This document shows positions 46,511-60,555 of a stretch of DNA of 64,000 nt, in pieces (the first letter of the stretch is position 1; each line of letters begins with the position of its first letter). The stretch is from Megamerina dolium (Eukaryota; Arthropoda; Insecta; Diptera; Megamerinidae), in NCBI GenBank assembly GCA_963854835.1, contig OY978527.1, positions 29,430,047 through 29,494,046 on the forward strand. Direction: 5' to 3'. Made by a program: the position numbers and the translations under genes. The notes beneath the pieces were generated by a model. It was not told the origin of the DNA. It worked only from the letters and a program-made list of their open reading frames with translations, and did no database searches.

Positions 46511-46940
46511 ACATCAGTAACAACAATATTTAGTTATTGTATTGTATAATCGCCAAAGAATGTTACTACGATAGATGCGGGTGGGTGAGCTAGTTGATGA
46601 TTGATGAATTGATAGCAGGCATGCTGTTACATACCGCACCAAGTGTATTTTTTTGTGTATGTGTGCGTTTAAAATAATCTAATTGTGGTTTTGTTCATTT
46701 GAAATCAGCTTAAGCATGCTTGAGCAATGCTTTAATGTTAACAACACGTGCTGTATGTAAACCTTTTATTTTATACTATTAGAACTAGTTGTTGCTTCAT
46801 AGTTATTAAGTTATTTACATAGTTATTCTAACAAACATATTTTCAAAATGAAAATTCATGTAGAGCTAAAATATTATTATAATTTTCGGTTTTTTTGTTA
46901 TGGATTTTATTGATGAAAATAAAGTGAAATATATATAGCA
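46511..46940 (+). other. CDC50 3' UTR (probable)
   Basis: AT-rich, no ORF, with AATAAA at 46918-46923 as the likely poly(A) signal about 410 bp after the stop. Confidence 0.6.
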
Positions 46941-47196
46941 CAATGCAAAACATATCGTATTTCATTATTTCAGCATACCAGTCGGGATTTGGCGTAAGAA
47001 AATGTACAGAGGAAAGTTCCACACGACAACTTTTCGGACAGAAGATAGTATGTCCAACACATTAATACAAATATTACGAATATTTTTGTACTTATTGCCG
47101 AATTGCAAATATAAGTACAACATATTCGTATGTGATGGAAAATTTAATTAACTTTTTCATCTCAATATTTTACACATAACATTCACAAAATAATAA

Positions 47197-49450
47197 ATGT
47201 TAAATTCTTTATGTATTATGACATGGAATGCAAACGGCCTACAAAAACATCATGAAGAATTGGAAATAATACTAGACAAAGAGCAAATTGATATTTGTTT
47301 GGTATCTGAAACACATTTCACAAGCGAGTCACTTGTAACATTCAAAAATTACGTTTTACATCACACAATTCATCCAGATAACTGCGCAAGAGGTGGAAGT
47401 GCTATAATTATAAGAAAGACCATTGAACATTATGAAAACGATAAAATAAGCACTGCAATTTTTCAAACTACAACAGTAACTATAAAATCCAATAATCAAC
47501 CATTGTCCATAACCGCTCCAAGACATTCCATTACAGCCGAACAATATAAGCAACTTATAAAAATGCACAAATTCAAACTTATTATGGGTGGGCCAGTATG
47601 TGGGAAAGCCCACATACTGGCCAACAGATATCAGAAAGTTGCCAGATCTAATTGATTTCCTTTTAACCAGCAAAATTTCCGCAAATTATGTTGAATGTCG
47701 AGATGGTGTACGATAGACTTAAGCTTTTATCACTCACCTATATATATAACTAAATTATAAAAAATGTTCAAGGTTCAATAAATTCACAGACTGGAATTAT
47801 TTTAAAGAATTACTGAGAAAAACTGTAAGACTTGCTAATCTAATTCAAACATCAAATCAACTCGAAAACGATTGCCTTCAATTTACGAAACAGATCCAAA
47901 ATTCAGCGTGGAATATAATATTCTGAATATAAAAGAAAAACTATAGGAGAAAACTACCCGAGGGAAATCATGAACCTCTTGAAAAATAAAAGAAAACTTA
48001 GAAAAAAAAGGCACCAAACCCGCTCTCCGGCCGACAAAGAGAAACCTAATAGAGCAACTCAAATTAAAAAGAAAGAGATCCAAATTGTTAAAAATGAATC
48101 AATAAAGAAATACCTTTCATCACTGACATCTGATAAGAAGTCGGATTATTTATTGTGGAAGTCGACAAAAGGAACCAATTAACCACATAGCACCCATAAA
48201 AACTAACAATGCCACATGGGCCAGAAGCAACGAAGATAAAGCTGAAGCATTCGCAAATCATTTGTCTAAAACATTTCAACCCAATGATGAACAATGTGAT
48301 GAGCTCCTTAGCATCTCTGGACATGAAAGTAGCGTAATTCCTCTTATAACCAAACGAGAACTAAAAGTGGAAATTATTAAAATGAAAAACAAAAAAGCGC
48401 CTGGTTTTGACCTTATAACAGCGGAAATTTTAAGAGAGCTACCAGTCATTGCAATTAGTAAACTCCTACAATTGTTCAATACTTCAATCCGCTTGAAATA
48501 TATACCTAGCATATGGAAAATTTCGGAAGTAAAAATGATCCCCAAACCTGGTAAACCACCAGAGGAAATTGCTTAATATAGACCAATTTCGCTTTTACCA
48601 ATTATATCAAAGCTATTCGAAAAACTGATATAGAATAAACTCATCCCCATAATTGAATCGAAACGGCTAATTCCTACACATCAATTTGGATTTCGTAGCA
48701 AGTATTCTACAATTGACCAAGTACATCGCGTTATAGAAGAAATAAAAAAAAATACTAGAAGGGAAAAAAGTATGCTCTGCTCTTTTCCTCGATGTTGCAC
48801 AAGCCTTCGATAAGGTGTGGCATGAAGGCCTTTTAAATAAGATAGAAGCTTATTTGTCTTTTCAGTATCACACGATTCTAAAATCATATATCACTACGAG
48901 CTATTTCTACATATAGCAAGAAAATGCTCTCTCCAATCTAAGAGAAATAAAAGCCAGTGTGTCCCAAGGAAGTGTACTTGGACCACTTCTCTACATTCTG
49001 TTTACCTTAGATTTACCAATATCACCTTAAAGTAAAATAGCAATATTCGCCGATGACACGGCAATACTAACAATCGGAAAGTCTGTCGAAGAATCAACAG
49101 CTAAATTGCAAACAGCTAGTAATTCTATCGTAAACTGGACCAGGCGATGGCGTATTAAATCAGTACATGTTGAATTTACCAACAACAGAATTACACAGTT
49201 CCCAATTGTCATACAGGGTAATCAGGTACCTTTCGCAAACACCGCGAAGTATCTTGGTATAACACTAGACGCCAAACTCCGGAGGAAGGAACATATGAAG
49301 ATAAAGAAAACCGAATTAGACATAAAACTGAGTAAGATTGAATGGCTTATGGGTCGTAAATCTGCATTATCTGTGCACAACAAGATTATGCTGTGTAATC
49401 AAATTCTAAAACCCGTATGGACGTATGGTACGAGCGTAGATATTATTTAG
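47197..49450 (+). pseudogene. Jockey-type endonuclease/reverse transcriptase remnant
   Basis: Endonuclease start IMTWNANGLQKHHEELEIIL, CLVSETHFT and RGGSAIIIRK. A deletion follows KLIMGG and the sequence resumes with PTYWPTD..KLPDLIDF in another frame. The RT has NKKAPGFDLITAEILRELP, WKISEVKMIPKPGKPP, YRPISLLPIISKLFEKLI, HQFGFRSKYSTIDQ and FADDTAIL. There are many in-frame stops, so it is not functional. Confidence 0.82.
47591..47622. repeat. 14-bp inverted duplication at a deletion breakpoint
   Basis: GGCCAGTATGTGGG, four-base loop AAAG, CCCACATACTGGCC. The right arm is genuine jockey-like sequence (PTYWPT); the left arm is its inverted copy at the deletion junction. Confidence 0.8.
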
Positions 49451-49828
49451 CGCTTTCAAAATAAAGTGCTTCGAAATATTGTAAATGCACCCTGGCTTGT
49501 TAGAAACTTGATATCCATTGCGATTTGAAGATTCCTACTGTTGCTGAAGTAATTCAGATATAAGCAACGAGCACAAATCAAAAATACAACACCATGTTAA
49601 TATTGAAGCTTCTAATATCCTGAATTCTCTCAGACAACCTAAACGCCTTTAACGAAAAAATGTCTTTGACATCGTAAGAAGCCAAAATTAGTGTAACTTT
49701 ATAAATTTTACTTTAATTTTATTACTTATCAGATACATGCTACTCGTTATTATATGTATTATTAATAGTCGTAGCGTTAACAAACACATTTTATGTAAAA
49801 AATCATGTCTATAATAATAAAAAAAAAG

Positions 49829-49934
<106 letters not shown>

Positions 49935-49938
49935 CTCA

Positions 49939-50222
49939 GTGCCGTAGCTCAGTGATTAGTGTGTTCGCCTTCTGATCTGTAGGTCGTGGTTCAATACCCG
50001 GCTGATGCATAACAAATTTAATATCGAAAATATTTTTCTTTCGAACGGTACCCACCTGTCGGCAAGCAATTGGCAATTCTTCCGACAGTAACAACTTGCC
50101 ATGAAAAAGCTGAAAAAGCCGGCTAAAATAAGTACGTCCATTCTAATACTGTCCAAAATTTAAGACGCACAACAGTAATGGAAGAGAAGCTCGGCCAATG
50201 AGCCCTTTGGGGCTTTAAGTGT

Positions 50223-50225
<3 letters not shown>
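49939..50225 (+). mobile_element. tRNA-derived SINE, copy d
   Basis: Head GTGCCGTAGCTCAGTGATTA (A box) and GTGGTTCAATACCCG (B box), then the common body (GCATAACAAATTTAATATCG, CTTTCGAACGGTACCCACCT, GTCGGCAAGCAATTGGCAA) and the tail GGGGCTTTAAGTGTCAC. It is bordered by TA arrays on both sides. Confidence 0.85.
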
Positions 50226-50282
<57 letters not shown>

Positions 50283-50284
50283 GC

Positions 50285-50351
<67 letters not shown>
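50226..50351. repeat. (TA)n array
   Basis: TA units with one GTGGCA interruption at about 50280. Confidence 0.95.
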
Positions 50352-50355
<4 letters not shown>

Positions 50356-50408
50356 TCATAAATCATAATCATAAAAAAATTATAAATTAAAATTATGCAT
50401 TTGAAATA

Positions 50409-50495
<87 letters not shown>

Positions 50496-50547
50496 CAAAT
50501 GCATAATTTTAATTTATAATTTTTTTATGATTATGATTTATGATGAA
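50352..50547. repeat. Perfect foldback palindrome with (TA)n centre
   Basis: Arms of about 61 bp (50352-50412 and 50487-50547), TTCATCATAAATCATAATCA on the left and its exact complement on the right, separated by TA repeats. Confidence 0.85.
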
Positions 50548-50623
50548 AATGATTAATTCATATGTAGTCTGTTGTAAGAATAACAATTTTTTTCATTTCC
50601 GTTTTCAAAATATCGAAATCTTA

Positions 50624-51098
50624 CTTACTTACTTACTTATGTGGCCATAACAACCGAATTTCGATTTAGGCCGAATATATGAGTTATGCAGTGTCATTCT
50701 ACAATGTCGAATGCGCTTTGCAGGAATACCGAACTCAGACATTGTTGCGTAGAGGTAATCCCTTACCGGACTGTCGAAAGCGGCTTTATAATCAACAAAT
50801 AGGTGGTGTGTGTCGATCTGTTTTTCTTGGGTCTTCTCCAGGATTTGGCGCAGTGTGAAAATTTGGTCGATGGTAGATTTATCACGTCAGAAGCCACACT
50901 GATAAGGTTCAATCAGGTTGTGGAGCATGGGCTTATATCTTTCACACAATACGCTCGATAGGATCTTGTATGCGATACTCAAGAGACTTATTCCACGGTA
51001 GTTGGCGCAAATTGTGGGGTCTCCTTTTTTATGTACAGGACAGAGAACACTGAGCCCCCAATCATCAGGCATGCTTTCATCCGACCATATTCTGCTTA
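50624..51098 (-). mobile_element. RTE-like LINE copy 4, internally deleted
   Basis: The minus strand matches copy 1 from about 1736 to 2135, including the 20 nt missing in copy 1, and then skips to about 3083 and the 3' end with the TAAG tail (50624-50640). The frame 51072-50887 is intact. Confidence 0.9.
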
Positions 51099-51765
51099 TC
51101 GAAATATCGAATCATGAATTGGTTATCCCTAGATTTCGATTGGATATCATTTAAAATAAAATATAAATATATGATTATATATGACAAATTGGAAAACTTT
51201 ATTTTTCATCGCATGAAATATTATAATTTGTAATACGCTTATTAATCTCTGCTTTAAACACACTTTAAAATTTCACTATTTACCGAGATCTGTGATCAAT
51301 AACATATTTTGTTCTGATGGAACCAAACTGATGTTACAAAATTGGACTTAAGAACGAGAACGTTCTAGTTCGTTTTTAGTTTATTTTACTTTTACATTAT
51401 TTTTTAAAATAATGTTTTTTTTTCCGAAAAGTGTATTTTCGCTCGAACTCTAGTGATTTGAAGGAATTATTCAAACTTTCCTATTATTTTGAGTATTTTG
51501 GCTTTTTTCCACAAAAAGTAGAATACTACACGGAAACTAACCAGTTAACATATGCGAATTGGAAAGCCTACCTACACATAGTCCATTGAACGATAATGCT
51601 CAAAAAAGTTGGGGGAAAAAGGAGATTATCTTAAAAAAATTGTTGAAATCGTCTTCATTTCTAACAAACTTGAACGAATTACTCAAAATTGCCTATCGTT
51701 CGAGTAAAAAAAACCGGAAAATTAAGTTTTTTTTTTCCACATACGTAATATCGAATACTGGGTGA
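51099..51765. other. AT-rich spacer
   Basis: No supported feature. Confidence 0.4.
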
Positions 51766-52098
51766 GTGCAGTAGCTCAGTGGTTAGTGTGTTGGCCTTCT
51801 GATCTGTAGGTCGTTAGTTCAATCCCCGACTGAAGCATAACAAATTTAATACCGAAAAGATTTTTCTTTCGAACGATACCCAGCTGTCGGCAAGCAATTG
51901 GCAGTAAAAACTTGCGATGAAAAAAGCGTCTAAATGGACTCTGTGACAAAGCTTAAAAAAGTGATGTCTCAAGGTTTCTGCCTTTCCGGACCGGTAATAT
52001 AAGTAGGTCCCTTCTAATACTGTTCAAAATTTAACATGCACAACAGTACCAGAAGAGAAGCTTGTCCGAAGAGCCCTTCGGAGCTTATGTGCACCACA
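51766..52098 (+). mobile_element. tRNA-derived SINE, copy e (fullest)
   Basis: Head GTGCAGTAGCTCAGTGGTTA with A box, B box at AGTTCAATCCCC, body including TTTTTCTTTCGAACGATACC and AATATAAGTAGGTCCCTTCT, and the tail GCCCTTCGGAGCTTATGTGC. About 330 bp. It has an internal Pol III promoter and no ORF. Confidence 0.88.
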
Positions 52099-53609
52099 TA
52101 TTTATTTTATTTTTTTACTTATGCAGAAGTTTATTATATAAGAAATGACATCTTTGGAAGTTATAAATTCTCTATAGGTTTTAATGAAGTTCTTATTAAT
52201 AATGAAAAAAAAGTAGTGTTTCTTTTTTTAATTGTGAAATCATACAGAAGATCATTTAACGTTTCTGTGGTTTCTGTGCTTGTGGCGATTTATTGTTGAT
52301 TTATTTGTATAATGATTAAAAGTATAACAAAGTAATTGAAAAAGAAGAAAACCCTTCTGCCTTTTCAGTGCATTTTGAACAAATACGCTTTACAATGCTT
52401 CTTTATTTTAGTATAATTATTTTTAATTGTGAGGACAACCCTAATATACCTTATATATTTTATATGATGCATTGTTGGTGGCAGATGCCGATTAACACAC
52501 TTTGGCCATAATCGATAATTGGTTCTGATGGCCAAATATGTAAGTGTGCACAGCATAAACTTGCCACCCGCCTTTAGCATATGTATGTATGTATGTATCT
52601 ACATTTGAAGGACACAAAATACAACGTGTCCATTTGCCTTTTTTATTGTTTTTGTTGAGTCACACGATAATATGCATGGATACATATTAAAACAAACACA
52701 CATACACACTATTTGAATATAATACGAATATAAACAAACATTTTGAATATCGATTTCATCATCACCAACCTTTATATACATATATGTTTTGTAATATATC
52801 ACACATATATATAGACCCTTTTATATTTAGGTAGGTATATACATATGTATATATAAATAAATATACATATGTACCTACATAGACGAATATATTGTATATG
52901 CTATATAGTTATTATATACATAAGTACAAGTGTGCATATTGTTATTCAAAAGCACATGATAAAAAATTATAGGCGAACTACAACCAAATGAACTACAAAT
53001 GTATGTATAACAATAACAACATCATACGTAAAGCGTAACTCGTAGAAAAAGAGAAAGAAGACGAACAATTAGAAACGTATCGAAACGAAGGATATTCAAC
53101 CATACGCATGCGCTTACCAAATACGTTAAACAAGGTAACAAGGAAAATTTTAAGTATCCTCAACACAAAAGAAAGGAAGCACATGTATTCAAATATGTAT
53201 GCATGTATTCGTGAGCGTGCTTATGCATTTTTAGGCAAATACAGTAATGACTTCTATATGGGAACACAGTTGAAAACATGTTTTTTGTTTATGAATCACA
53301 CAGTACACATGTACTATGCAATGCTTGCATATGCCAGTTGAATCACTGGGCAAATTCAATACTTATCATAATATTGTTTGAAAAAATTCATTAATTAATC
53401 TTCAGTTAATTGAAGAAGGTGAAACTCTATGATCGACATTAAATAATAAACCTATTGCTAAACAACGACTTTGGGTGTAGAGATATCAAAATTTGATATT
53501 GCTCTGAAACATTGTCGAGATAAGCTATGTAGTAATTCCGTGTACATCAGGCAGTCTATCATTTTGTTTATCGACAAATGGGTACAGCAGAAAACAAATA
53601 TTCGTTTTA
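52099..53609. other. AT-rich intergenic sequence
   Basis: Only microsatellites such as (TATG)n near 52578-52594 are seen. Confidence 0.45.
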
Positions 53610-53871
53610 TAGTATGTTTACACATACGAGATTATCTTCATTTTTGAGATTATCATTCAAATCTTGTTTTGAACAAGTAGATTTTTCATATAAAATTACT
53701 ACCACCATAATCTAGGATTTTGTGCAAATCCCGATAACTTTGTTAGATTTTCCTTTATGCAACTCTGTTTTTTATCGATTATTTCGTGAAGATTGGATTT
53801 TGACATCTAACTATCCATTTAATAGGGATTTCGTAATCTAGTTAAGGTAATCTCTATGTGTAAACATAGTA
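53610..53871. mobile_element. TTA-flanked MITE, family 3 (262 bp)
   Basis: Ends TAGTATGTTTACACATACGA and ...TATGTGTAAACATAGTA, imperfect inverted repeats, flanked by TTA (53607-53609 and 53872-53874). No ORF. Confidence 0.7.
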
Positions 53872-53874
53872 TTA

Positions 53875-56800
53875 CGCTGCGTAAATATGCCAAAGAGGCC
53901 CAAAATAAGGCCTTGAGCTTCAGCAATAGAATTATCAAATGGCTTAGATCGAAAAAAAATCCATTTTGATTCCCTCCTTTCTGCTAATTCCGGCAAAAAT
54001 TTTGCATGTTAAATCTTCTGAAAGGTGATATCACAAGGTTTCTTATGGCTGAAAGAGAGCATCGGTCAAAGTTCTGTGCGGATCTGTGTATCTATATGAG
54101 GGACATCCACTTAGGTTACGTAATTTCAGTTTCTATTTGAAATGATCTAAATTTAAACACCAAGCGCATTTAGATGTTGGAGATTTCACTGCATTGCATG
54201 TGACACGAGAAGACGAAATCGTAGTGTGCGAGTAATGGGATTTGTTATTATTATTTTGATTTTGGAGGCTTGTGTCGTGTTTTGATTTTTGGCTACTATC
54301 GTATTTGTACGTTTATATATATCCATACTATGTACTAGTATAATACATAGTAGGTAACATAACGGTGTCAAAACAATAAATATGTTTTCTATATACATAC
54401 AATTTGTTCGACATTCAACGCCGAAGGATAAAAACAATCAAAATGATGTTGATGTCAGAGTGTCTAAAAATTGTGAAGGAACATGTTGTGTAAATAAAAA
54501 TAATAGACAAATAAAGAATTTTATTATAAAAACAAAACTTATTTTACATAAATAAAAATTCACAAATTTTTGTATTGCTAGTATACATTTAAGGACTTAA
54601 CGTAACAGTGTGTGTGTGTGTGTGTGTGTGTAACTCATTTAAGCAATTTCTTAGTGAGACATTAAATATTTGATTCGCTGTGGAGCTTACTTGCCAATAA
54701 CTGTATATACATAAATTATACTGTTTGTTGTTAATGCTTTAGTTAAGTTGCATTTTTTTTCTCGTTATAATATTGTAAATACAAGTGTATTTACATATAT
54801 GGTTAGTACATATACACCAATACATAAAAATGTTGTATCTACATAAAAAAGTGTGTGTGTGTGTGGAATATTCGCGTAATTGTAAATGGATATGGAGTTA
54901 GTAGGTATATGGTAGTATGTGCTTAAAGTTGTAGTACTACTACTTATGTAAACATATAGCGTATATATGTATTTATAATATACGATTATGTACAAATGTT
55001 ACTATTATGTTAGACCTGTTAAAATTTTCAGAAAATTATTTTTCTTCTGCGTGAAATGTTTTTATGAATGCTCTTAATACAATACCTAGTTCGCAACTTA
55101 TTCACTATAAGGTAAATTTTTGGCGTTGATTAGAATTCTTGCAGATTCTTCTTGATATACATTAATAATTTTTTCTGGAATAATTAACAACAAAAAAATC
55201 ATAAATGCCATAGTTACTTTTGCAGTTTATTTAGGAAATATTTAAGTAGAAATTTGGTATTTTATGGAAAAAATTGTTCAATCGTAAAAACTGTTCTATT
55301 TATGGTATTGTAAAGACAGTTTTGTTTTCGGTTGAAATATAAGAAACCAGTACATACTATTTTTTTTTTATTATTTTCTTACTCTAGAAGAACCTACAAG
55401 AAGTCTCATCAACATACAACCACGGAATCCTACAAATCCGAGTCTTGCTAAGGATTTTCAGAAAAATATTGCACGCATAATAAAAATCATATTCTGATAA
55501 TTCTTTACGGTTTTTGGACATGGACACATCTAATGCAAATATTTAAAAAGCGTATTTCTCTATTTACTCATGAGCATGTGCATGTAGTATATGTTCATTT
55601 ATATACATACTTATATTGTATATAAATATGTAGTATGTATTGCTTCTTCGTACATAATGTGTCAATATAACAACATATGTACTAAATAGTAAAGTACACG
55701 TGACCCGATAATAAGGTGATATACATATGTATTGTTTATTTCCACTTTCTTGAGGTTTTATAGTTACCTAAAGTGCGATTATGTAAAATGCGGTGAGAAC
55801 AATGTGGAATATCATAGGCATAAGCCCTATTTGCAGGTTCAAGTTTAGGCTTAAACAACTACACATATCCTTCATAAAAATCTATATTGTTGAAGTTTTA
55901 GGGCAATTATTATAAATTGCTATTGCTGAATTTGAAACAATACCCTAATTCGCCGTTTAAATAGGAGAAAATTTAGAAATTTTCTGGTTTTCTCTCCGTA
56001 AGTTTTTTAAATTGTTCTATCGTTATGACTTGTTGCGTAATTTAATTGACGTAAACCTTCACTTTGTCACTTTAAAAGTTGATAGTGATTGAGTTGGGTT
56101 TAGAACACTGTATGGGTTTGAATACGTTTGAGCTTTTGAATATGCCATATACAAACCATTTCTAATTCTAATACTAAGTAAAGTAAACGGTAAATCCGTT
56201 CTTTAAGGTTTAATGTGAAAAATGTATTAGTGTAGTCTCAAAATTTGACACCAGAATGTTGAAGTGTAATATGCCCATAAGGATGTGTCATGCAACCATG
56301 TAATGCATTTTAGCACAAAATTTGAATCACATTTTTTTCGGAATACATAAAATATGCTATTGAAAATTTGAGAAAAGAATTTTGACAAATTCCAAATTAA
56401 TTACTTTCATCGGACAGAGTTATCTCGAAATCTTGACATTATGGAGCAAATCGCTCTGTAGAAACGAAGTCAGTGATTCCAAGTCACTGTAGAATACAGA
56501 CCGTAACATAATATAATTCTTCATATGCATATCCATATGTTATATATGGTACATACAAATTGTAGCTGGATAAAAAATATATATGTGTAGCACGATAATC
56601 TTTTCTATTTTTAAAATATTTTCCTATATGTATGGACTCCGATAACAGATTCCTTTAGCTGACACATCGTTCTGGCTATTGTGGTGATGCCAGCGAAAAC
56701 TAATTTTTTTCCATTGGGTCGAGCGGTTTGGGTGTAGGAGGACAAAAAGCGTAAACTTTAGTTATAATCACAGTTAAGATTCTTTTACATTTAGTACCGA

Positions 56801-58221
56801 CTCATTTGGCATATTACCCCTGTAAACATCTGTGTAGAAGCCGATTTAAATTTAACAATTACGGGATTGTATGTTTTATGACAACAAGTTATAGTGTGGA
56901 TATTTCGTGCTATGACTTCTGATTATATAGGAACATTATGGCTCATAGTTATAGTCAAATTAAGAATCATCTCAAAGTTAGAATCGACTTACTTGACATA
57001 TTTTCTATACAAAAAGCTGTTGAAAAACCGATTCTAACGTGAGGTATGAGCGCGTTCGTTGGAAAGTGAAAATATCAATTTGCTGTAGCTTGATTTTCGG
57101 ATTTGTTGAGAGTGTTGCCACAAAGAATTTAGCAACAATATAATTCCAAACATGTTATAAATGGTATGGTATGTTATACTGTACGCTTCACAAAATGACG
57201 GAATTCATTTGTAATTTAATTGATAATATAAATTGTGCGATTGCCTGCAGAAATCAACTGTAAGATTAACATTTGTGTCTGTGAACGAAATAAAAAAGTT
57301 GAACAATTAAATCGCTAAAACATTTTAAGGAAACATTTTGCATAAAAACACTCGGATTAGTGAACGTTGTCGACAACTTGAGATAAGTTTTAATTCAAAT
57401 AGGGGCAGGCGTGGTTTGTGTTGTTGATAAAATATGAAACGTTTGTTCACTTTGTAATCATATTTTTGCAAGGCAAAGAGAGTATGTGTATGGTCTTTAT
57501 CGCAGTAAAAATGAATTTTATACAAATTCTATTTCTAATCTCACATCAGCATTTTAATAATGTACGTACATTCAGTAATTGTTGAATATTAAAAATGCCA
57601 GAATATATCCAACTATGGATCAGTGTTAAGTTGAATTTTATTCCATACGGTTGTATGCTGCCGCTGTGTAAAATTGTAAGAAAAAACCAATTACAAGACG
57701 GTCCATCATTTGGCAATCTAGCTGTTTTCGATTGTTAGCTGCCTAGTGAAGGGCTTCCTTGTAGTTTAAATTCAACAGAAAAAGTGGTGAAAGTTGTGTA
57801 TGTGATTATAATCGATATGAAATCGAGCAACAAATCGAATACGTTATCCTGATATGCTGTTACTCTGTTTTTAATTGTGCAATAATAATTATAATAATTT
57901 ATAATATGTACATTAGGGTGGCCCTTAAATGTAGGAAGAACATTTTTACATCAGATTTCCTAAACTTTACTCCCTCAGTCGGTAATATTACGGTGACCTC
58001 TGTGCGACACCCCTTAAACATCCCAATCGTGACCAAAATTTATATGTGATATCTTTGACCGGTTGAGAGGGTGACTGAAAAATTTATATAGTATTATCGA
58101 AACAATATATTATCCTAAGAAATGAAAGAAATTCCTCTTTCCAAAAATTGAACATCATATACATACCTTCTTATTCAAAAATTACTATTAAAAGGATATT
58201 AATTAAATATTAAATAATAAT
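53875..58221. other. Long AT-rich intergenic region
   Basis: No coding region is supported in about 4.3 kb. Frames are short, and (GT)n occurs at 54608-54631. The stretch near 57912 (TAGGGTGGCCCTTAAATGTA) looks like the edge of a repeat. Confidence 0.45.
54608..54631. repeat. (GT)n microsatellite
   Basis: Twelve GT units. Confidence 0.9.
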
Positions 58222-58253
58222 TAGGTGTCCTTCTATTTATTGAAGGACACCTA
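58222..58253. repeat. Perfect 12-bp hairpin
   Basis: TAGGTGTCCTTC, eight-base loop, GAAGGACACCTA. Confidence 0.75.
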
Positions 58254-58773
58254 AATACTATAATAATCATGTTAGACATACATGATATCAATAGGTTTTA
58301 TTAAATCAAATATATATATGTATATAAATGAGTATATGTTAATTTAACATATAGCTGAATTATGTAAAACGCGACGCCATGGATCACTTTGTAAAATATT
58401 AATTATGAATACGAATGTAAGTAAATGGATCGTATTAAAAATTTTTATTTGTTTTATTATAATAAAGTATATAAAGCCAAGTATAAGGTCATTGTTTATG
58501 CATATATTTTTTTGCTAGATATTTTTGCAGATTGGTGCAACTTTTGCCGTGAAATGGCGTAGGAGTATGACGGCGTGGTGATAAAAAAAAATTGGTAGAG
58601 TAAGTAACACTGTGGAGAATCCTTTTTTTTCGAAAACAAGCTTTATTAACCTATTTCAAATTTAGCTCCATATTAAAGGCTATGCAATTACCTTTACAAT
58701 GGCGTATAAAAAATTTAAAAAAACATTTTTATGTATTCTTATGTTTATACTTTATGTATGTCTACAAATTAAG

Positions 58774-59075
58774 TTCGCAACCAACAGTATTTTAGGATAA
58801 AAGTATTTTTTGATAGCCGGCTTTCGGACGGGCGCAAAAAGTAATAATCTTTACAGGCTCGACGCCGGCTTCGCGGCCATTAGTATTTTGGAAGAAAGAC
58901 TCTTAAGATAGCCGGCCTTTGGCCGAGCGAAGAGAAAATAAACCTCAAAAGCCCGACGCCGGCTTCGCAACCACCAGCATTTTAGGGTAAAAGTCTGCTT
59001 TTTATACGGTCTCCGGACGCAAAAAAAAGCGCTTACAGTCCTGACGTCAGCTTTGCGACCATCAGTATTTTATTA
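58774..59075. repeat. GC-rich minisatellite, three to four units of about 80-104 bp
   Basis: The motif TTCGCRRCCANYAGNATTTT starts at 58774, 58870, 58974 and (diverged) 59053. Units also share GACGCCGGC and AGCCGGCYTT blocks. It stands out from AT-rich surroundings. Confidence 0.75.
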
Positions 59076-60552
59076 TATTTCCATTAACCATTATGATTCT
59101 CCTCTGACTACTTTTTCCGTATTCACTTATTTGCCCTTTTTTACGTTATAATGTTCACAAAACTATGCTGAAGGTGTGTTATTTTGCACTTGTTCAAAAT
59201 TTTCCTTAGATATCATACATGATTTTGGTCATTGCTTGTGTTTGACAGTTCCGTGCCCAAATCAAACATAAGTGGTTGATTTAGCTGACCCTGCCGTCGA
59301 AGTGTTTCCACCTTAAAAATTTCCGCCGTTGTGCTCACCGTTCTAGAATCATATCAGGTAGTATTACTTCATCAGATGTTTTAAATTTATCTTTATTTTC
59401 TTCTATTTTCCGTTTATTGCTTTTTTTTGCATTCGCTATCTGTTTCACACATTAATGTACTACCGAATACATCAGTGTACAATGCAAATGAATGTGGTTG
59501 TCGTTTCTGTCGAGCGCAGTAGTATTGAATGCACCTTGGTATTGACGCAAACAAGTTAATAAACGATTTTGTTTATAAATTAGCATCACTGATATAAAAG
59601 AAGTAGAACAAGAGATATAATTAATGTAATAGATTAATTTATTTATCTGGGCATCACAACGATTTAATGAGATAAAGGTTACGACATTTCACGAGTGAAA
59701 AAAAGAAACGAAAAACTGCTGGTAACTGTGACGTTGTCCGTACAAAAGAGTTTGTTTACATTTTGAATTTAGTTAGTGATATGTTCGGAGTTGAACAAAA
59801 GTAGCAAAATAAAACAATTAAGTGCATTAAGTTATTCAAACATATTCAATAATTTAATTAAGCTTCTTTTATTTCATTTAAATAATATGAAAGCTTTTCT
59901 GCTTTACAAATAAATGAGTACAGCCTATTTGAAGTTTGTCATACAAACAACAAACCATGTAAAATTTAGTGAATAAAGGCATTTAAAAAATAAATAAATA
60001 AAGCAATAAAATTTAGTTCATAAATGCATTTAATCAATAAATCTTGATAAATAAATATAAGTCCGTGTGAAACCTTTTCTGCTTTACAAATAAATGAGCG
60101 CAGTATGTATTGATTATTGAGCGCTCCCCAAGTTGCCTTTATTGTGTGCTCAATTTTTTAATTAATGTTCTGTTTCACACTCAAATCCTGAAGATCATGG
60201 ATGTGTCCCAGCAACCCATCTTTATTTGTTCGTTTCCTCAGTAAATGAGTTTGATTGTATTCATTCCTCAATGCACCAACAATTTCACTAGTTTGACGGT
60301 AAACATTGAATCTGAAATATGATAATGGAATCCAGATAAACGCTGATGATAGATCCAACAAATGCCGTTAGTGTGGCGTGCTTTATTAAGCAATAAAATT
60401 TATGTGGCTGTTTTTTTATAGGAAATAAAAAATGAACTCTAAAAGCAGCATTTAGTCGCTAATCTGGTATATTACGTTATCAATGTTTTGCTGCCAAACT
60501 GTGTTAAGAAATAAACACAACGAAAGACCGGTATGAACAGTTCTTTTCAAAC
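59076..60552. other. AT-rich intergenic sequence
   Basis: No supported gene. Two related segments, with GCTTTTCTGCTTTACAAATAAATGAG near 59892 and a similar copy near 60077, indicate a local duplication. Confidence 0.4.
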
Positions 60553-60555
60553 TTA

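Noticed and set aside
49939..50010. Functional tRNA gene
   Set aside because: The head resembles a tRNA, but the same head plus body recurs in several copies and the stems are decayed; it is a SINE.
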